DNA from: Gammaproteobacteria bacterium
GTDB taxonomy: Bacteria > Pseudomonadota > Gammaproteobacteria > Pseudomonadales > Azotimanducaceae
Length of the DNA stretch: 64,000 nucleotides
Direction of reading: 5' to 3'
NCBI GenBank assembly: GCA_028824555.1
Contig: JAPPDJ010000048.1
Span: 1 to 64,000, forward strand
Part shown: positions 32,601 to 40,700 of the stretch, piece by piece
Position numbering within the stretch: the stretch's first letter is position 1
Layout: every line of letters starts with the position of its first letter
Position numbers and translations under genes: made by a program
The notes under the pieces: model-generated
What the model was told of the DNA's origin: nothing
What the model saw: only the letters and a program-made list of their open reading frames with translations
Databases searched by the model: none

Positions 32601-33069
32601 CGATGGACTCCGCGACTTCGGCAGCTTGCTCGGGCGAAGAGAGCGCGGCGTCGCTGCCCGGAACCACCGGCACGCCGACCGAGCGCGCAAGTTCGCGAGA
32701 GCGCACCTTGTCGCCGAACAGGGCCAGCGCTTTGGCTGGCGGCCCCACGAACTGAATCCCTTCAGCGGCGCAGCCCTCTGCGAACGCGGCGTTTTCCGAC
32801 AGGAAGCCATAGCCGGGGTGGACGCAATCGCAGCCGGTGTCCTTGGCGACGGCCACGAGCGCGTCGGCGTCGAGATAGGCACCGATCGGGTCCGCCCCGT
32901 TGCCGCCACCAATCTCCCGCGCCTCGCTCGCGAATCGCGAATGCAGCGACAGCGCATCCACGGGCGCATGAACGGCGACCGACTCCATACCAAGCCCCGC
33001 CGCCGCCTTGGCGATGCGTATGGCGATCTCTCCCCGGTTTGCAATCAAGGCACGCTGGTGCAACGACAC
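29653..33069 (-). CDS. Single-chain acyl-CoA carboxylase (BC-BCCP-CT)
   Basis: 1138 residues hold all parts of a biotin-dependent carboxylase. Biotin carboxylase (about 5-450): ANRGEIAIRI, HPGYGFLSENAAFA, GGGGRGM, EHTVTEQVMGVDLVEAQ. Biotin carrier (about 500-570): SAMKME with biotinyl K535. Carboxyltransferase (about 600-1130): GSVTGFATHDEYGDIV, GSSGGGS, and HGGAL-like VNGGALTADG, VDNPGFAVGLEHE, GNNYATPRSQPS. Long-chain acyl-CoA carboxylases of Mycobacterium and Ruegeria have this order in one chain of about 1100 residues (hexamers by crystal structure). The substrate, from short to long acyl-CoA, cannot be told by eye. It makes a malonyl-type product for fatty acid or odd-chain use. The divergent gap to tsaD carries a family D hairpin. 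Confidence 0.92.
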   Translation of the reverse strand: MSLHQRALIANRGEIAIRIAKAAAGLGMESVAVHAPVDALSLHSRFASEAREIGGGNGADPIGAYLDADALVAVAKDTGCDCVHPGYGFLSENAAFAEGCAAEGIQFVGPPAKALALFGDKVRSRELARSVGVPVVPGSDAALSSPEQAAEVAESIGYPVMLKAAAGGGGRGMRAVESAAEMAEAFARCRGEAEAAFGNGALFVERLVLRPRHIEVQVLADANGDAIHLFERDCSVQLRNQKVVEIAPAPGLDPALRQRMAEDAIRLVQAAGYVNAGTVEFLVLPESGEHFFIECNPRIQVEHTVTEQVMGVDLVEAQFRIAAGATLAEMGLGDQQAVGQPRGFAVQARVVARGAGTIAAYKEPSGVGVRVDGCGYAGYAPPPQFDPLLAKVVGSSGSAASFISAVDRTLQALSEFQVAGLPTNVDQLRAILSHDELRGGDARTSLLAEHPQLLNGSASGLPAGAPLELLNRQTPSLSGTATPAQPPTPTAESLKVAPSDRGVECPMASTVVELRAKQGDKVGVGDVLLIVSAMKMETNITAPCAGEITGLQELSPGDAVGAGQIVAAIAPLDGNAEAVASASGAQTWQPLLDEVATLQSLALKRLAPDSDEPGVVRQRSRGKLNCRERIDLLLDDGSFREVGSVTGFATHDEYGDIVAFTPANHVGGWGTIARRNAIVCADDFTSRGGHADGAIGAKSGYLDRLSLEMRCPSIRLLDGSSGGGSVAAMVPQQKKEGESNAQESKGAIKAGRPRVAGGGGSFLPGHLGSTMYTEQLSTVPVVNMLLGSVVGIGAAKAVLGHFSVMVRDIAQLFVAGPPVVSHAMGYDITKEDLGDWRIHCTNGSVDNLAESEEEAAAMVRRFLSYLPSSVYETPPVLADSGDSRTRREEELFHLIPRKRTTTFNMRRAIELMADTGSFFEIGALWGTDQIAGLARFNGHPVGVIASDSQHVNGGALTADGCDKLIRHLDMCDLFHLPVLNLVDNPGFAVGLEHEMAGTIRKGGEWMVAFSQVRTPIFTVVMRRSFGVAGNNYATPRSQPSMRVAWPAADVGGIPPEGGIEAAYKRQLAEAEDPVALRAELEARIESVRGPLGPLSKFQIEEMIDPRDTRRHICDWVDLAYRIVNQPGRLAPRPLQFRP

Positions 33070-33247
33070 GGTCCCACTCCCGTCAAGTGCATGAAGGGCG
33101 GTGAGAGTGATGGAGCGATGGCCGATTGTCCAGTTTTGGCCCGATTTGCGACCGTTAGGAGGTAAGCGCCGTAGAAACGGCGCCGACTCCTAGGGGTGGC
33201 AAGAGGGGGCTTCGTTCGGGGATTGTGTCGTACGGGGTGTTGGGTCG

Positions 33248-33302
33248 GCGGCCCCCCCCTCCGAGAAAAGCGGGGACGCTTTTCTCGGAGGGGGGGCCGC
33301 CT
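33248..33302. repeat. Family D hairpin
   Basis: A large palindrome: GGCGGCCCCCCCCTCC and its complement enclose GAGAAAAGCG-GGGA-CGCTTTTCTC. The stem differs from the other D copies yet still pairs. It sits in the 312-base divergent gap (33070-33381) between the carboxylase and tsaD starts, where no other feature is apparent. Confidence 0.75.
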
Positions 33303-33381
33303 GCCGGCTGTGCAGAGGCGCTAGTTCGCGCCTGTGTGTGATTCGGCTCCGTTCGTGCAAGGTCGGGTTACGATTGCGGGC

Positions 33382-34395
33382 ATGCTTGTTCTCGGCATCG
33401 AGACTTCCTGCGACGAGACAGGGGTGGCGCTGTATGACTCCGAGCGGGGTCTCGTGGCGGACTCCGTGTACAGCCAGGTGGAACTGCACGCGCGGTACGG
33501 GGGCGTCGTGCCGGAGCTCGCGTCGCGCGACCACATCCGCAAGACCCTGCCGTTGATTCGGCAGGTGATGGCGAATGCTGGGCGTGGCCTTGGTGACCTC
33601 GATGCGGTTGCCTATACGGCGGGACCGGGACTCATCGGAGCGCTCATGGTGGGCGCGGCCGTGGGGCGCTCCCTCGCTTGGTCGCTGGATGTGCCGGCGC
33701 TCGGCGTGCATCACATGGAGGCGCACCTGCTCGCGCCTCTGATTGGCGATGAGCGACCGGAGTTGCCGTTCGCGGCCCTCTTGGTCTCCGGCGGGCATAC
33801 GCAGCTCGTGCGCGTGGACGCCATTGGCGAGTACGCGATGCTTGGCGAGTCGGTGGACGACGCCGCTGGCGAAGCGTTCGACAAGGTCGCGAAGATGCTG
33901 GGCCTTGGCTATCCCGGTGGTCCAGCCATCGCGGCAGCGGCGGAACGGGGAGAGCCAGGCAGATTCCGCTTCCCGCGCCCGATGACCGACCGCCCCGGCC
34001 TCGACATGAGCTTCTCGGGCCTCAAGACGTTCACCCTCAACACGGTGCGCGAGCACGAACCGCTCGGCGACCAGGACGTCGCCGACATCGCTTTCGCCTT
34101 TGAGGACGCAGTTGTGGAAACGCTGGCAATCAAGTGCCAGCGGGCGTTGAAGGCAAGTGGCACCGAACGCCTCGTTGCTGCTGGCGGCGTGGCGGCCAAC
34201 CGCAAGCTGCGCGCGCGGCTCGCGGCGACGCTGCCAGAGGTTGTGTATCCGCCGCCAGCGCTATGCACGGACAACGGCGCGATGATTGCTCACGCCGGAG
34301 CGCTGCGCCTCGCGGCCGGTTTGGCAGAGCCGCTGGCGGTCGCCACGCGGGCGAGATGGTCCCTAGAAACGCTGACGCCGTTGGGGAACGCCTGA
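33382..34395 (+). CDS. tsaD: tRNA threonylcarbamoyladenosine transferase TsaD
   Basis: 337 residues, the usual length. [12 protein letters not shown] opens the ASKHA fold, HHMEAH (H111 and H115) binds the iron or zinc, and [44 protein letters not shown]-like [14 protein letters not shown] and [12 protein letters not shown] complete the family. With TsaB and TsaE it transfers the threonylcarbamoyl group to A37 of tRNAs reading ANN codons, an essential step. The ATG is chosen because family members start at this point ([14 protein letters not shown]); the frame upstream is repeat. The TonB receptor gene follows 59 bases on and is probably independent. Confidence 0.95.
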   Translation: MLVLGIETSCDETGVALYDSERGLVADSVYSQVELHARYGGVVPELASRDHIRKTLPLIRQVMANAGRGLGDLDAVAYTAGPGLIGALMVGAAVGRSLAWSLDVPALGVHHMEAHLLAPLIGDERPELPFAALLVSGGHTQLVRVDAIGEYAMLGESVDDAAGEAFDKVAKMLGLGYPGGPAIAAAAERGEPGRFRFPRPMTDRPGLDMSFSGLKTFTLNTVREHEPLGDQDVADIAFAFEDAVVETLAIKCQRALKASGTERLVAAGGVAANRKLRARLAATLPEVVYPPPALCTDNGAMIAHAGALRLAAGLAEPLAVATRARWSLETLTPLGNA

Positions 34396-34454
34396 CCCGG
34401 CCGTGCCGGCAGCGACTGCCGCATCGCTATACTCGCGGTTTTGAGGGTTCCGCC

Positions 34455-36905
34455 GTGTTGGATCGACGTTTCTTCGCGGCGTTTGCCGGCATCGTCCTTT
34501 CCCTCCTCTCCGTGCCTGCGCGCTCTACGAGCGCGTCGGCAGTTGCTTCGCAACTGCTGCTAGCGCAAGAGGATGCCGTGGAGGAGATCGTCGTGGAGGC
34601 GGAACGCGAGGGCGGCGGCCCCGCCGATCCCTTCGGTCTGCTTTCCCACGAGCGCATCGACTCCGTACTTGGCCTTGGCAAGAGCCTGCACGAGACTCCC
34701 CGCGCCGCTGCGTCCGTGAGCGAGCGGGCGATTGATCTGTACGGCATCGAGCGGGTCACCGACTTCGCCAGCATCCTCGCCGGCACCTACACCGCTTCCT
34801 TCTTCGGCCTTGCCACCAGCATGGAGATGCGCGGCTCCCGAGGAGACCTGCACTTCCGCGGCATGCGGCGGCTATCGAGCGCGGGCGGCTGGGTTTCCGT
34901 CATCGGCGCCACGACACGGGTTGACGTGGTGCGTGGCCCTGCAGCACCCATCCACGGCCCCTCCTCGATCTCCGGCTACGTCAACTTCGTGCCGAAGACG
35001 GCGCGGGCGGACGAAGAACGCTTCATCGACAAGCCCGTAGGCGAAATCTCGTTCGCGACCGGCTCTTGGGAGCACCTAGTGCTCGAAGCCCAGCGCGGCG
35101 GCCCGGCGACGGTGTTCGGCAAGCCAGCCGGCTACCACGTGTTCGCCTTGGTTGAGGATTCGGGCAGGTTCTACGACGCCCTGCGGAACAACACCCAGCG
35201 GATGCTGCAATCGTCGCTGGTGGTGGACTTGCGCGACAACATCTGGATTGAAGCAGGGCAGCAATACCAGCGCTGGCGGGGCGCGGAGGTGGGTGGCTGG
35301 AACCGCTTGGACCAGAGGCTGATCGACGAGGGGCTGTATCTCTCTGGGCATCCACTCGTGGACCTCGACGCGAACGGCGACGGCACCATCACCCAGCCGG
35401 AAGTGCGTCTTGTCAGCCCCGACAACCGGCTTTCGGTGTTCTCGCCCTACGGCTCGGGCACGGCGTTCTTCACCAGTGATGCAGAACGCGAGGCGCTCCG
35501 GCTCGATCCCGACACATTGCGTCGCGTGAAGATCGACGCCAGCGACTGTATCTGCACCTCCGACGACGTCGGCGAAGCGACGAGTTCCGCCGCATATGCG
35601 GACCTGCTTGCCGAGCTCGATCGCGTCACCATCCGGCAGAGGCTCTTCATCGACTACGCGGACCGCCTCATCGTCACCAGCTACGGCTTCGGCCAGACGC
35701 ACGAGACGCTGCTGGTGGAAGAGCGGGTGGAGTTCGTCTTCGAGACTTGGGAGCTTGCCGACGCGCTCACCGCCGACATCGTGTTGGCGCCGAACCTGCG
35801 CTACTACGACACCCGTGGCAGACAGGACTTCGCCTTCGAGTACTTCGACCGGCGCGACATCACGAAGCCACCGACGCACCTCGATCGGCGCAGCAACGCC
35901 GTCACGCACCCGCACACGGACGACTTCAACTGGGATGTGAGCACCGAGTCGTGGAACCTGGGCCTCGGCGCGCTGGCGGATGTGACGTGGCGCGAGCGGG
36001 TCTCGTTGCTTGCAGGGTTGCGCGGCGACCGCTATGACGTGACTTCCGTGAACGGCCCCCGCGCGCACACCTTCGACACCCCAAACGAAAGTGCGTCCAG
36101 CGTGCAGGACGACCTTTCCTGGAGCGCAAGCCTGAGCCTGAACCTCGGGCCGTGGCGACCCTACGTCACCACGTCAAGCCAGGCCCTGGTGGTGGGCGGC
36201 CAGTCCGGCGAGATTCCGGTGAGCAACGTGCGCGGCGGGCCGTTGGTGGCCTCCCGACTGCGCGAGGCCGGCATCAAGTACCAAGCCGAGAACGGCCGCC
36301 TGCAAGCGCAGCTAAACGCCTACGACCAGCGGCGCACGGATTACTCCGCCCTCACGGGAACCAATCTCGCGGTGCGTGGCAAGGGCGTAGAGCTTGACCT
36401 GCGCGCCTTGCCGACGGAGCGGCTCGCCCTCTTCTTCGTCGCTACCCGCTCGCGCATCTACCGCGATCCGCTCACGGCACGCTACATCTTCGCGCCGCCG
36501 TCCATCACCGGCCTCGCCCCAGAACAACAGTACGGCGGCGTGATCGGCACCGTGCTGCCAGGCGACGACGCCCGCTTCCGAGAACGCGGCGCGCTGCCGG
36601 AGTTCACCGTCGGCATCGGCGGCAGCTACCGCTTCCGCAACGTCACGGTCAACCTCACCGCGAGCCGTGTGGGCGAAGCGTGGTCCGGCGTTGGCCGCTC
36701 CGTGCGGCTTCCTGCCTACACGTTGGTGAACGCATCGGCGGTGGCGAAACTCGGCGCTTGGGAAGTTCGTCTAGGCGTCAACAACGCGCTGGGCGAACTC
36801 TACTTCCAAGGCAACTTCCCGCAAATATTCGGCGATGCCATCGTCCTGCCCCAACTCCCCCGCCACTGGCGCCTAACCGTGACGCGCCGCTTCGGCGAAC
36901 CGTAG
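34455..36905 (+). CDS. TonB-dependent outer-membrane receptor with EF-hand loop
   Basis: 816 residues from GTG. A signal peptide (RRFFAAFAGIVLSLLSVPARS) is followed by a TonB box EEIVVEAER (about 42-50), a plug domain (TDFASILAGTYTASFF, RGMRRLSSAGGW, VDVVRGPAAPIHGPSSISGYVNF) and the beta barrel to the end. The last residue is proline (RRFGEP), not the usual aromatic. Residues 305-316, DANGDGTITQPE, are a perfect EF-hand calcium loop in a predicted outer loop. It would import an iron chelate, sugar or other large solute with TonB energy. The end of the signal peptide (residues 21-37, PARSTSASAVASQLLLAQ) is encoded by a family H palindrome. No substrate clue among neighbours. Confidence 0.88.
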   Translation: MLDRRFFAAFAGIVLSLLSVPARSTSASAVASQLLLAQEDAVEEIVVEAEREGGGPADPFGLLSHERIDSVLGLGKSLHETPRAAASVSERAIDLYGIERVTDFASILAGTYTASFFGLATSMEMRGSRGDLHFRGMRRLSSAGGWVSVIGATTRVDVVRGPAAPIHGPSSISGYVNFVPKTARADEERFIDKPVGEISFATGSWEHLVLEAQRGGPATVFGKPAGYHVFALVEDSGRFYDALRNNTQRMLQSSLVVDLRDNIWIEAGQQYQRWRGAEVGGWNRLDQRLIDEGLYLSGHPLVDLDANGDGTITQPEVRLVSPDNRLSVFSPYGSGTAFFTSDAEREALRLDPDTLRRVKIDASDCICTSDDVGEATSSAAYADLLAELDRVTIRQRLFIDYADRLIVTSYGFGQTHETLLVEERVEFVFETWELADALTADIVLAPNLRYYDTRGRQDFAFEYFDRRDITKPPTHLDRRSNAVTHPHTDDFNWDVSTESWNLGLGALADVTWRERVSLLAGLRGDRYDVTSVNGPRAHTFDTPNESASSVQDDLSWSASLSLNLGPWRPYVTTSSQALVVGGQSGEIPVSNVRGGPLVASRLREAGIKYQAENGRLQAQLNAYDQRRTDYSALTGTNLAVRGKGVELDLRALPTERLALFFVATRSRIYRDPLTARYIFAPPSITGLAPEQQYGGVIGTVLPGDDARFRERGALPEFTVGIGGSYRFRNVTVNLTASRVGEAWSGVGRSVRLPAYTLVNASAVAKLGAWEVRLGVNNALGELYFQGNFPQIFGDAIVLPQLPRHWRLTVTRRFGEP
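34517..34563 (+). repeat. Family H palindrome pair inside the TonB receptor gene
   Basis: GCGCGCTCTACGAGCGCG followed by GCAGTTGCTTCGCAACTGC; the same two hairpins in the same order lie between genes at 24151-24194. Here they are translated in frame as part of the leader of the receptor. Confidence 0.7.
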
Positions 36906-36906
36906 C

Positions 36907-36925
36907 GGCGACCCTTGTGGTCGCC
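36907..36925. repeat. Family C palindrome
   Basis: GGCGACCCTTGTGGTCGCC, immediately after the TonB receptor stop codon and before the opposite-strand SDR gene. It may serve as a shared terminator hairpin. Confidence 0.6.
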
Positions 36926-36980
36926 CGTCTTGGTGTAGCCGATGCGTTTCGTTGCAGCAACGCGGGCGAGGGGCCTCGCC

Positions 36981-37793
36981 CTACACGAGGTCCGCGGGCT
37001 CGAGGCTGAACTCCTCGATCACCTGATCTGCGTAGTCGATGCGGCCGGTGATCTCCGCGGCGTCGCCGTGGCACAGGCGCAGGCAAGCCTCGGCCATGTG
37101 CTCGACCGGGGTGACGCGGTCCTTGTTGCCCTCGTTGATGAGCTTGTGGTGGACGACGCCGGGCGTCGCGACGAGGCCCGGGGAGATGACGTTGACGCCC
37201 ACGCCCTTGCCATACAGCTCCTGCGCAAGGCCCGTGGTGAATCGTTCCAGTGCCGCCTTGCACATGCCGTACACGGTGCCGCCGTGACCGCCGGGCGCGG
37301 CGGCTTGCGGGTGGATGGCGGCGTGGGAGGAGATGTTGAGGATCCAGCCGCGCCCGCGTTCGATCATGCCGGGGAGCACCATCTGGGCGAGCTCGAACGG
37401 CGCGTACACCTGCACGTCCATCATCGTCCGGTAGCGCTTCTCGTTGAAGTCGGTGACCGGCAGGAACCATGTCACGGCGGCGTTGTTGACAAGGATGTCA
37501 ACGGGGCCGAACGCCGCTTCACTCTCTTCGATCAGGCGCTTGCGGTCTTCCGGGTCCGCGAGGTTGCACCGCACCGCCGCCGCCTGGCCGCCGGCGGCCT
37601 CGATCTCGGCAACGCACTGCTTGATCGTGCCCGGCAGGAAGTGGTCGGACGCCTCCACGGTGCGAGCGGAGACCACCACCTTCGCGCCTTCCATCGCCAT
37701 GCGCTTGGCGATCGCCTCGCCGATTCCCCGGCTGGCGCCGGTGACGACGGCAACCTGTCCCGCGAGCACCCCGTTTGGATTCACTTCCGCCAT
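36981..37793 (-). CDS. Short-chain dehydrogenase/reductase
   Basis: 270 residues from MAEVNPNGVLAGQVAV. Classical SDR marks: VVTGASRGIGEAIAKRM (cofactor loop), NNAAVTWFLPVTDF, ISSHAAIHP and the catalytic Y-x-x-x-K in VYGMCKAALERF, then SPGLVATPGVVHHK. The chain has an arginine-rich cofactor region (SARTVEASDH) that suggests NADP. It may act on a lipid- or steroid-like alcohol; the extended loop ASDHFLPGTIKQCVAEIE is unusual in length. It converges on the TonB receptor gene. No operon partner: the ankyrin gene is divergent, 220 bases away, with no gene in the gap. Confidence 0.88.
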   Translation of the reverse strand: MAEVNPNGVLAGQVAVVTGASRGIGEAIAKRMAMEGAKVVVSARTVEASDHFLPGTIKQCVAEIEAAGGQAAAVRCNLADPEDRKRLIEESEAAFGPVDILVNNAAVTWFLPVTDFNEKRYRTMMDVQVYAPFELAQMVLPGMIERGRGWILNISSHAAIHPQAAAPGGHGGTVYGMCKAALERFTTGLAQELYGKGVGVNVISPGLVATPGVVHHKLINEGNKDRVTPVEHMAEACLRLCHGDAAEITGRIDYADQVIEEFSLEPADLV

Positions 37794-38013
37794 GCTTCCC
37801 CTCCGCAACGCGCCTGACTTGAACAAAGTCGCCCATCTTAATCCACCACCGCGATGCTGGTCGCAGGAACGCCTCGTCGCTCAGCGCTTAGTATGTCTGC
37901 CTGGGTACGCGAGGCTTGAACTTCGAAAAGATGGGCGGCAACTCTGGCCAACGCCCGCGTCGCGGTTGCTTCGACGCGCCAACCCGCCCACCGCAGCGCT
38001 AGGAGATCTGGCC

Positions 38014-39114
38014 ATGGATGCCGTTGAACTGTTCCTCAACAACTGGTTTCTGCGCAATCTGCACCGCCCCGACCTCACGCCCGCGGAACGCGAACTCGTG
38101 CGCGCGGCGATGGGTGCCAATCCAAGCCGTTGGGAGGCCCAAGCGGCGCCCGACAAGATGGTCGAGTTGATCGAAGCGAATCCGGACGCGCTCGGGCGGA
38201 TCGGCGACCGACTCCTGTCGGTGCTCGTAGGGATGCGCGGTGCCGGGCCAGCAGTGCATGTGTTGCTCGGCAAGGGTGCGCGGCTGGAACTCGACGAGAG
38301 CGAGTACAACGTGCTGCACGAAGCGGCCTGGGCGGGCGCCACCGACACCCTGCGCGAACTCTTCGAGCACGGCATGTTCGACGCGACGCCAGTGTCGGTG
38401 CGCAAGCCGCACACCGGCTGGCCGGACAATCTCTCGCTCATGTATTGGGCTGCGTGGGGCGGCTATCCGGAGCTCGCCCGGCTGCTCATCGCCCACGGCG
38501 TGGGCGTGCATCACGAACTGCCCATCAAAGGCAACGGCGAACGCGGCACCACCTCGCTGCAGGAGGCGGTCGCGCCCGGGCCATGGAAGGACGACAGCGA
38601 CTTCCGCTCCAACGCCGGCAAGCGCGAAGTGGCGCGCATCCTGATCGAGGATGGCGCCGACTACGACGCTTGCTCGGCGGCTGGCTTAGGCGATTCCGTC
38701 CACCTGAAGGCGCTCCTCGCCGACAACCCGGACGTCGCCCGCGAGGAACAGCCTTACGCCATGACGCCACTGCACTGGGCTGCGCGGGCGGGTTCGGCGG
38801 AATGCGCGGAGCTGTTGCTCGATGCCGGCGCCGACGTGAACGCCTGCACCAAGGTGCATCGCGCCCCGCTGCACCTGGCCGCCGAGGCGGACAAGGAAGG
38901 CGTGACGCGGCTCCTCGTCCGGCGCGGAGCGAATGTGGACATCCAAGACCGCAAGGGCCGCACGCCCTTGCACCGCGCCACCTACGAGGGTTGCGTGGCG
39001 GCGGCGGAGGCGTTGCTCGAGTTGGGCGCCAACACTCGCATCCTCAACCGCACCGGCAAGAACCCGCTCGAAGTGGCACGCAAGGAGGCCAAGTTCCTGC
39101 GCGCCTCGGCCTGA
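38014..39114 (+). CDS. Ankyrin-repeat protein
   Basis: 366 residues from an ATG with AGGAG upstream. After an N-terminal helical part (1-80) there are about six ankyrin repeats, with NVLHEAAWAGATDTLRELFEHG (about 110), SLMYWAAWGGYPELARLLIAHG, TPLHWAARAGSAECAELLLDAGADVNA, APLHLAAEADKEGVTRLLVRRGANVDI and TPLHRATYEGCVAAAEALLELGANTRI as the clearest. The second and third repeats are split by a longer stretch (GNGERGTTSLQEAVAPGPW). No signal peptide and no membrane segment, so cytoplasmic. Such proteins bind other proteins; in symbiotic bacteria many ankyrin proteins act on the host, but one copy does not prove a host. Confidence 0.88.
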   Translation: MDAVELFLNNWFLRNLHRPDLTPAERELVRAAMGANPSRWEAQAAPDKMVELIEANPDALGRIGDRLLSVLVGMRGAGPAVHVLLGKGARLELDESEYNVLHEAAWAGATDTLRELFEHGMFDATPVSVRKPHTGWPDNLSLMYWAAWGGYPELARLLIAHGVGVHHELPIKGNGERGTTSLQEAVAPGPWKDDSDFRSNAGKREVARILIEDGADYDACSAAGLGDSVHLKALLADNPDVAREEQPYAMTPLHWAARAGSAECAELLLDAGADVNACTKVHRAPLHLAAEADKEGVTRLLVRRGANVDIQDRKGRTPLHRATYEGCVAAAEALLELGANTRILNRTGKNPLEVARKEAKFLRASA

Positions 39115-39125
39115 ACGCCCGCGCC

Positions 39126-39350
39126 CTAGCCCGGATTATTCATGAATGCGCGTAGCGAGGGCGACGAGACGCCGCTGTGGCTGGACGCGCACGCGTGCCA
39201 GGAGGCACGGCGTTCCGGAACCCGAAGGCATAGCTGCGCACTATGTTGAGGGGGCCGGAGCGAATGCGTCCGCAGGACGCACGAGTACTGCACAGCCACA
39301 GCGAGTGGATCGTCGTCCGCAGTAGGGCATTCATGAATCATCCGGGCTAG
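39126..39350. mobile_element. 225-base MITE-like element with 24-base inverted ends
   Basis: The left end (39126-39149, CTAGCCCGGATTATTCATGA...) and right end (39327-39350) are inverted repeats with one mismatch in 24. The interior folds on itself as well: CGCTGTGGCTG on the left pairs with CAGCCACAGCG on the right. No transposase is encoded, so it would need one in trans. Part of the interior (39268-39321) recurs at 17795-17850 without the ends. No clear target-site duplication. It fills almost the whole 308-base gap between the ankyrin and PhyH genes; the remaining bases show no gene. Confidence 0.72.
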
Positions 39351-39422
39351 GAGCTTGCGCCCGACCCTGTGCTGTGTCGCTACAATCCGGCGTCATTGGG
39401 TCGGGTTGACGGGGAGGAACCG

Positions 39423-40523
39423 ATGGCGGATGCGTTGACGCTGGAGCAGAAGCGGGCGCTCTATCGCGACGGCTATGTGGTGGTAAAGCAGGCGGTCGCG
39501 CCGGAGATGGTGCAGGCAGCGCTCGACTGCATCCACACGGCCAAGAAGGGGGAGTACGTCGGCGGCAAGCCAGAGATGACAGGTCTCGTGAATGCTTCGA
39601 GTGTCACGCCCATCCTGCATGAGGCCATGGGGCAGTTCGATCCGCCGTCCATCTGCCAGGTGGGCGTCAACAAGGTGCGCCAGCCCGGGGACCACTTCAA
39701 CAACCTCGGCTATCGGGACCGGGACCAGCCCTACTACGGCGCAGAGTCGCACATGGACGGCCTCTGCACGATCCGCGTGCCGCAGGAGGTGCTGCAGGGC
39801 GCGCCGGAGGAGAACTACCAGCATTACATCGGCTCGGGACCCAAGGGCAACATCGGTCGTAGCGCCGACGTGATGGGGCACAACAGCGTGCCGCTCTTTG
39901 AAGACCCGGAGATGACCCTGGGCATGGGCAGCTTCACCGCCTTCGTGTTCGTGTGCCTGAACGACCAGACGCGGGAGGGCTGCGGCCAGACCGCCCTCCT
40001 CCGCGGCGCCCATCACGCCACCGAACGCTTCTTCCAGTGGCAGCGCAGCGTCAACGGCCATGTCGGCCCGGAGGGGCCGGGTTGGCCGAGGATCAACCAC
40101 GACGCACCCAACCGCTGTGGCCACGTGTACCTGCCGGAATCGGTGCGCGAGCAGTTTCTGGACGAAGACTCCGAGGCGACGCCGGACGGCCGGCGCTGGC
40201 CTCGTCCGACGCAGATCCTCATGGAGCCGGGCGACGCCTGCATCACCGTCTTTCACATCCCCCACTCCGGCACCCGCAACGAGAACGGCACCGAGTCGCG
40301 CAAGAACATCATCTTCCGCATCCGCAACAAGAAGCGGCAGCCCGACAAGGTGGTGAACGGCGTGTCCGACCATCCAGATCGGGGTCAGGCCGGCGAGTGG
40401 CTCGAATACGAGGCCGACAACAATCCTTGGGAGCGGTCGAAAGACGCGCTCTGCGACATGTGGGACGAATGGGAAGGGATGCACGAGGTGGTTGCCGAGG
40501 AGAAGGCGCTGGAGGTCGCTTGA
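39423..40523 (+). CDS. Phytanoyl-CoA dioxygenase family protein, no. 3
   Basis: 366 residues from an ATG with GGGAGGAACC before it. LTLEQKRALYRDGYVVVKQAV is the usual opening of the family. Iron ligands are seen as H110-x-D112 in ESHMDGL and H281 in IPHSGTRNENG; R285 or R292-like residues in this stretch would bind 2-oxoglutarate, which I could not fix. A 20-residue basic and acidic tail closes the protein. It is followed at 178 bases by the fourth PhyH gene with a family B palindrome between. This order suggests a two-step oxidation of one compound by related enzymes, but sequences differ a good deal and I call this inference. Confidence 0.84.
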   Translation: MADALTLEQKRALYRDGYVVVKQAVAPEMVQAALDCIHTAKKGEYVGGKPEMTGLVNASSVTPILHEAMGQFDPPSICQVGVNKVRQPGDHFNNLGYRDRDQPYYGAESHMDGLCTIRVPQEVLQGAPEENYQHYIGSGPKGNIGRSADVMGHNSVPLFEDPEMTLGMGSFTAFVFVCLNDQTREGCGQTALLRGAHHATERFFQWQRSVNGHVGPEGPGWPRINHDAPNRCGHVYLPESVREQFLDEDSEATPDGRRWPRPTQILMEPGDACITVFHIPHSGTRNENGTESRKNIIFRIRNKKRQPDKVVNGVSDHPDRGQAGEWLEYEADNNPWERSKDALCDMWDEWEGMHEVVAEEKALEVA

Positions 40524-40530
40524 GCCCTTT

Positions 40531-40664
40531 GGAGGGAGGGCGTCTCGCCCTCCTAAGCGCCGACAGGCGCTCTCCGAAGCGCAGGCAGTGAACGGGCAAT
40601 GCGCCTGTCGATCTTGAAGATACGCGCCTTGCGGCGCGCGCGGAGGGCGAGACGCCCTCCCTCC
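40531..40664. repeat. Family B paired-palindrome element
   Basis: Arms at 40531-40553 and 40642-40664 (GGAGGGCG-TCT-CGCCCTCC) are inverted to each other; the core has AAGCGCCGACAGGCGCT and CGCGCCTTGCGGCGCG. It lies between two dioxygenase genes. Confidence 0.78.
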
Positions 40665-40700
40665 GAAGACACGGCACCGTCAACGTAGGAGGAACGAACG

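Noticed and set aside
33248-33302. Transcription terminator at the family D hairpin
   Set aside because: Both neighbours start here rather than end, so there is no gene end for it to serve.
39393-40484. 363-codon minus-strand frame opposite the third PhyH gene
   Set aside because: Shadow frame; rich in His, Arg and Val without a fold pattern.
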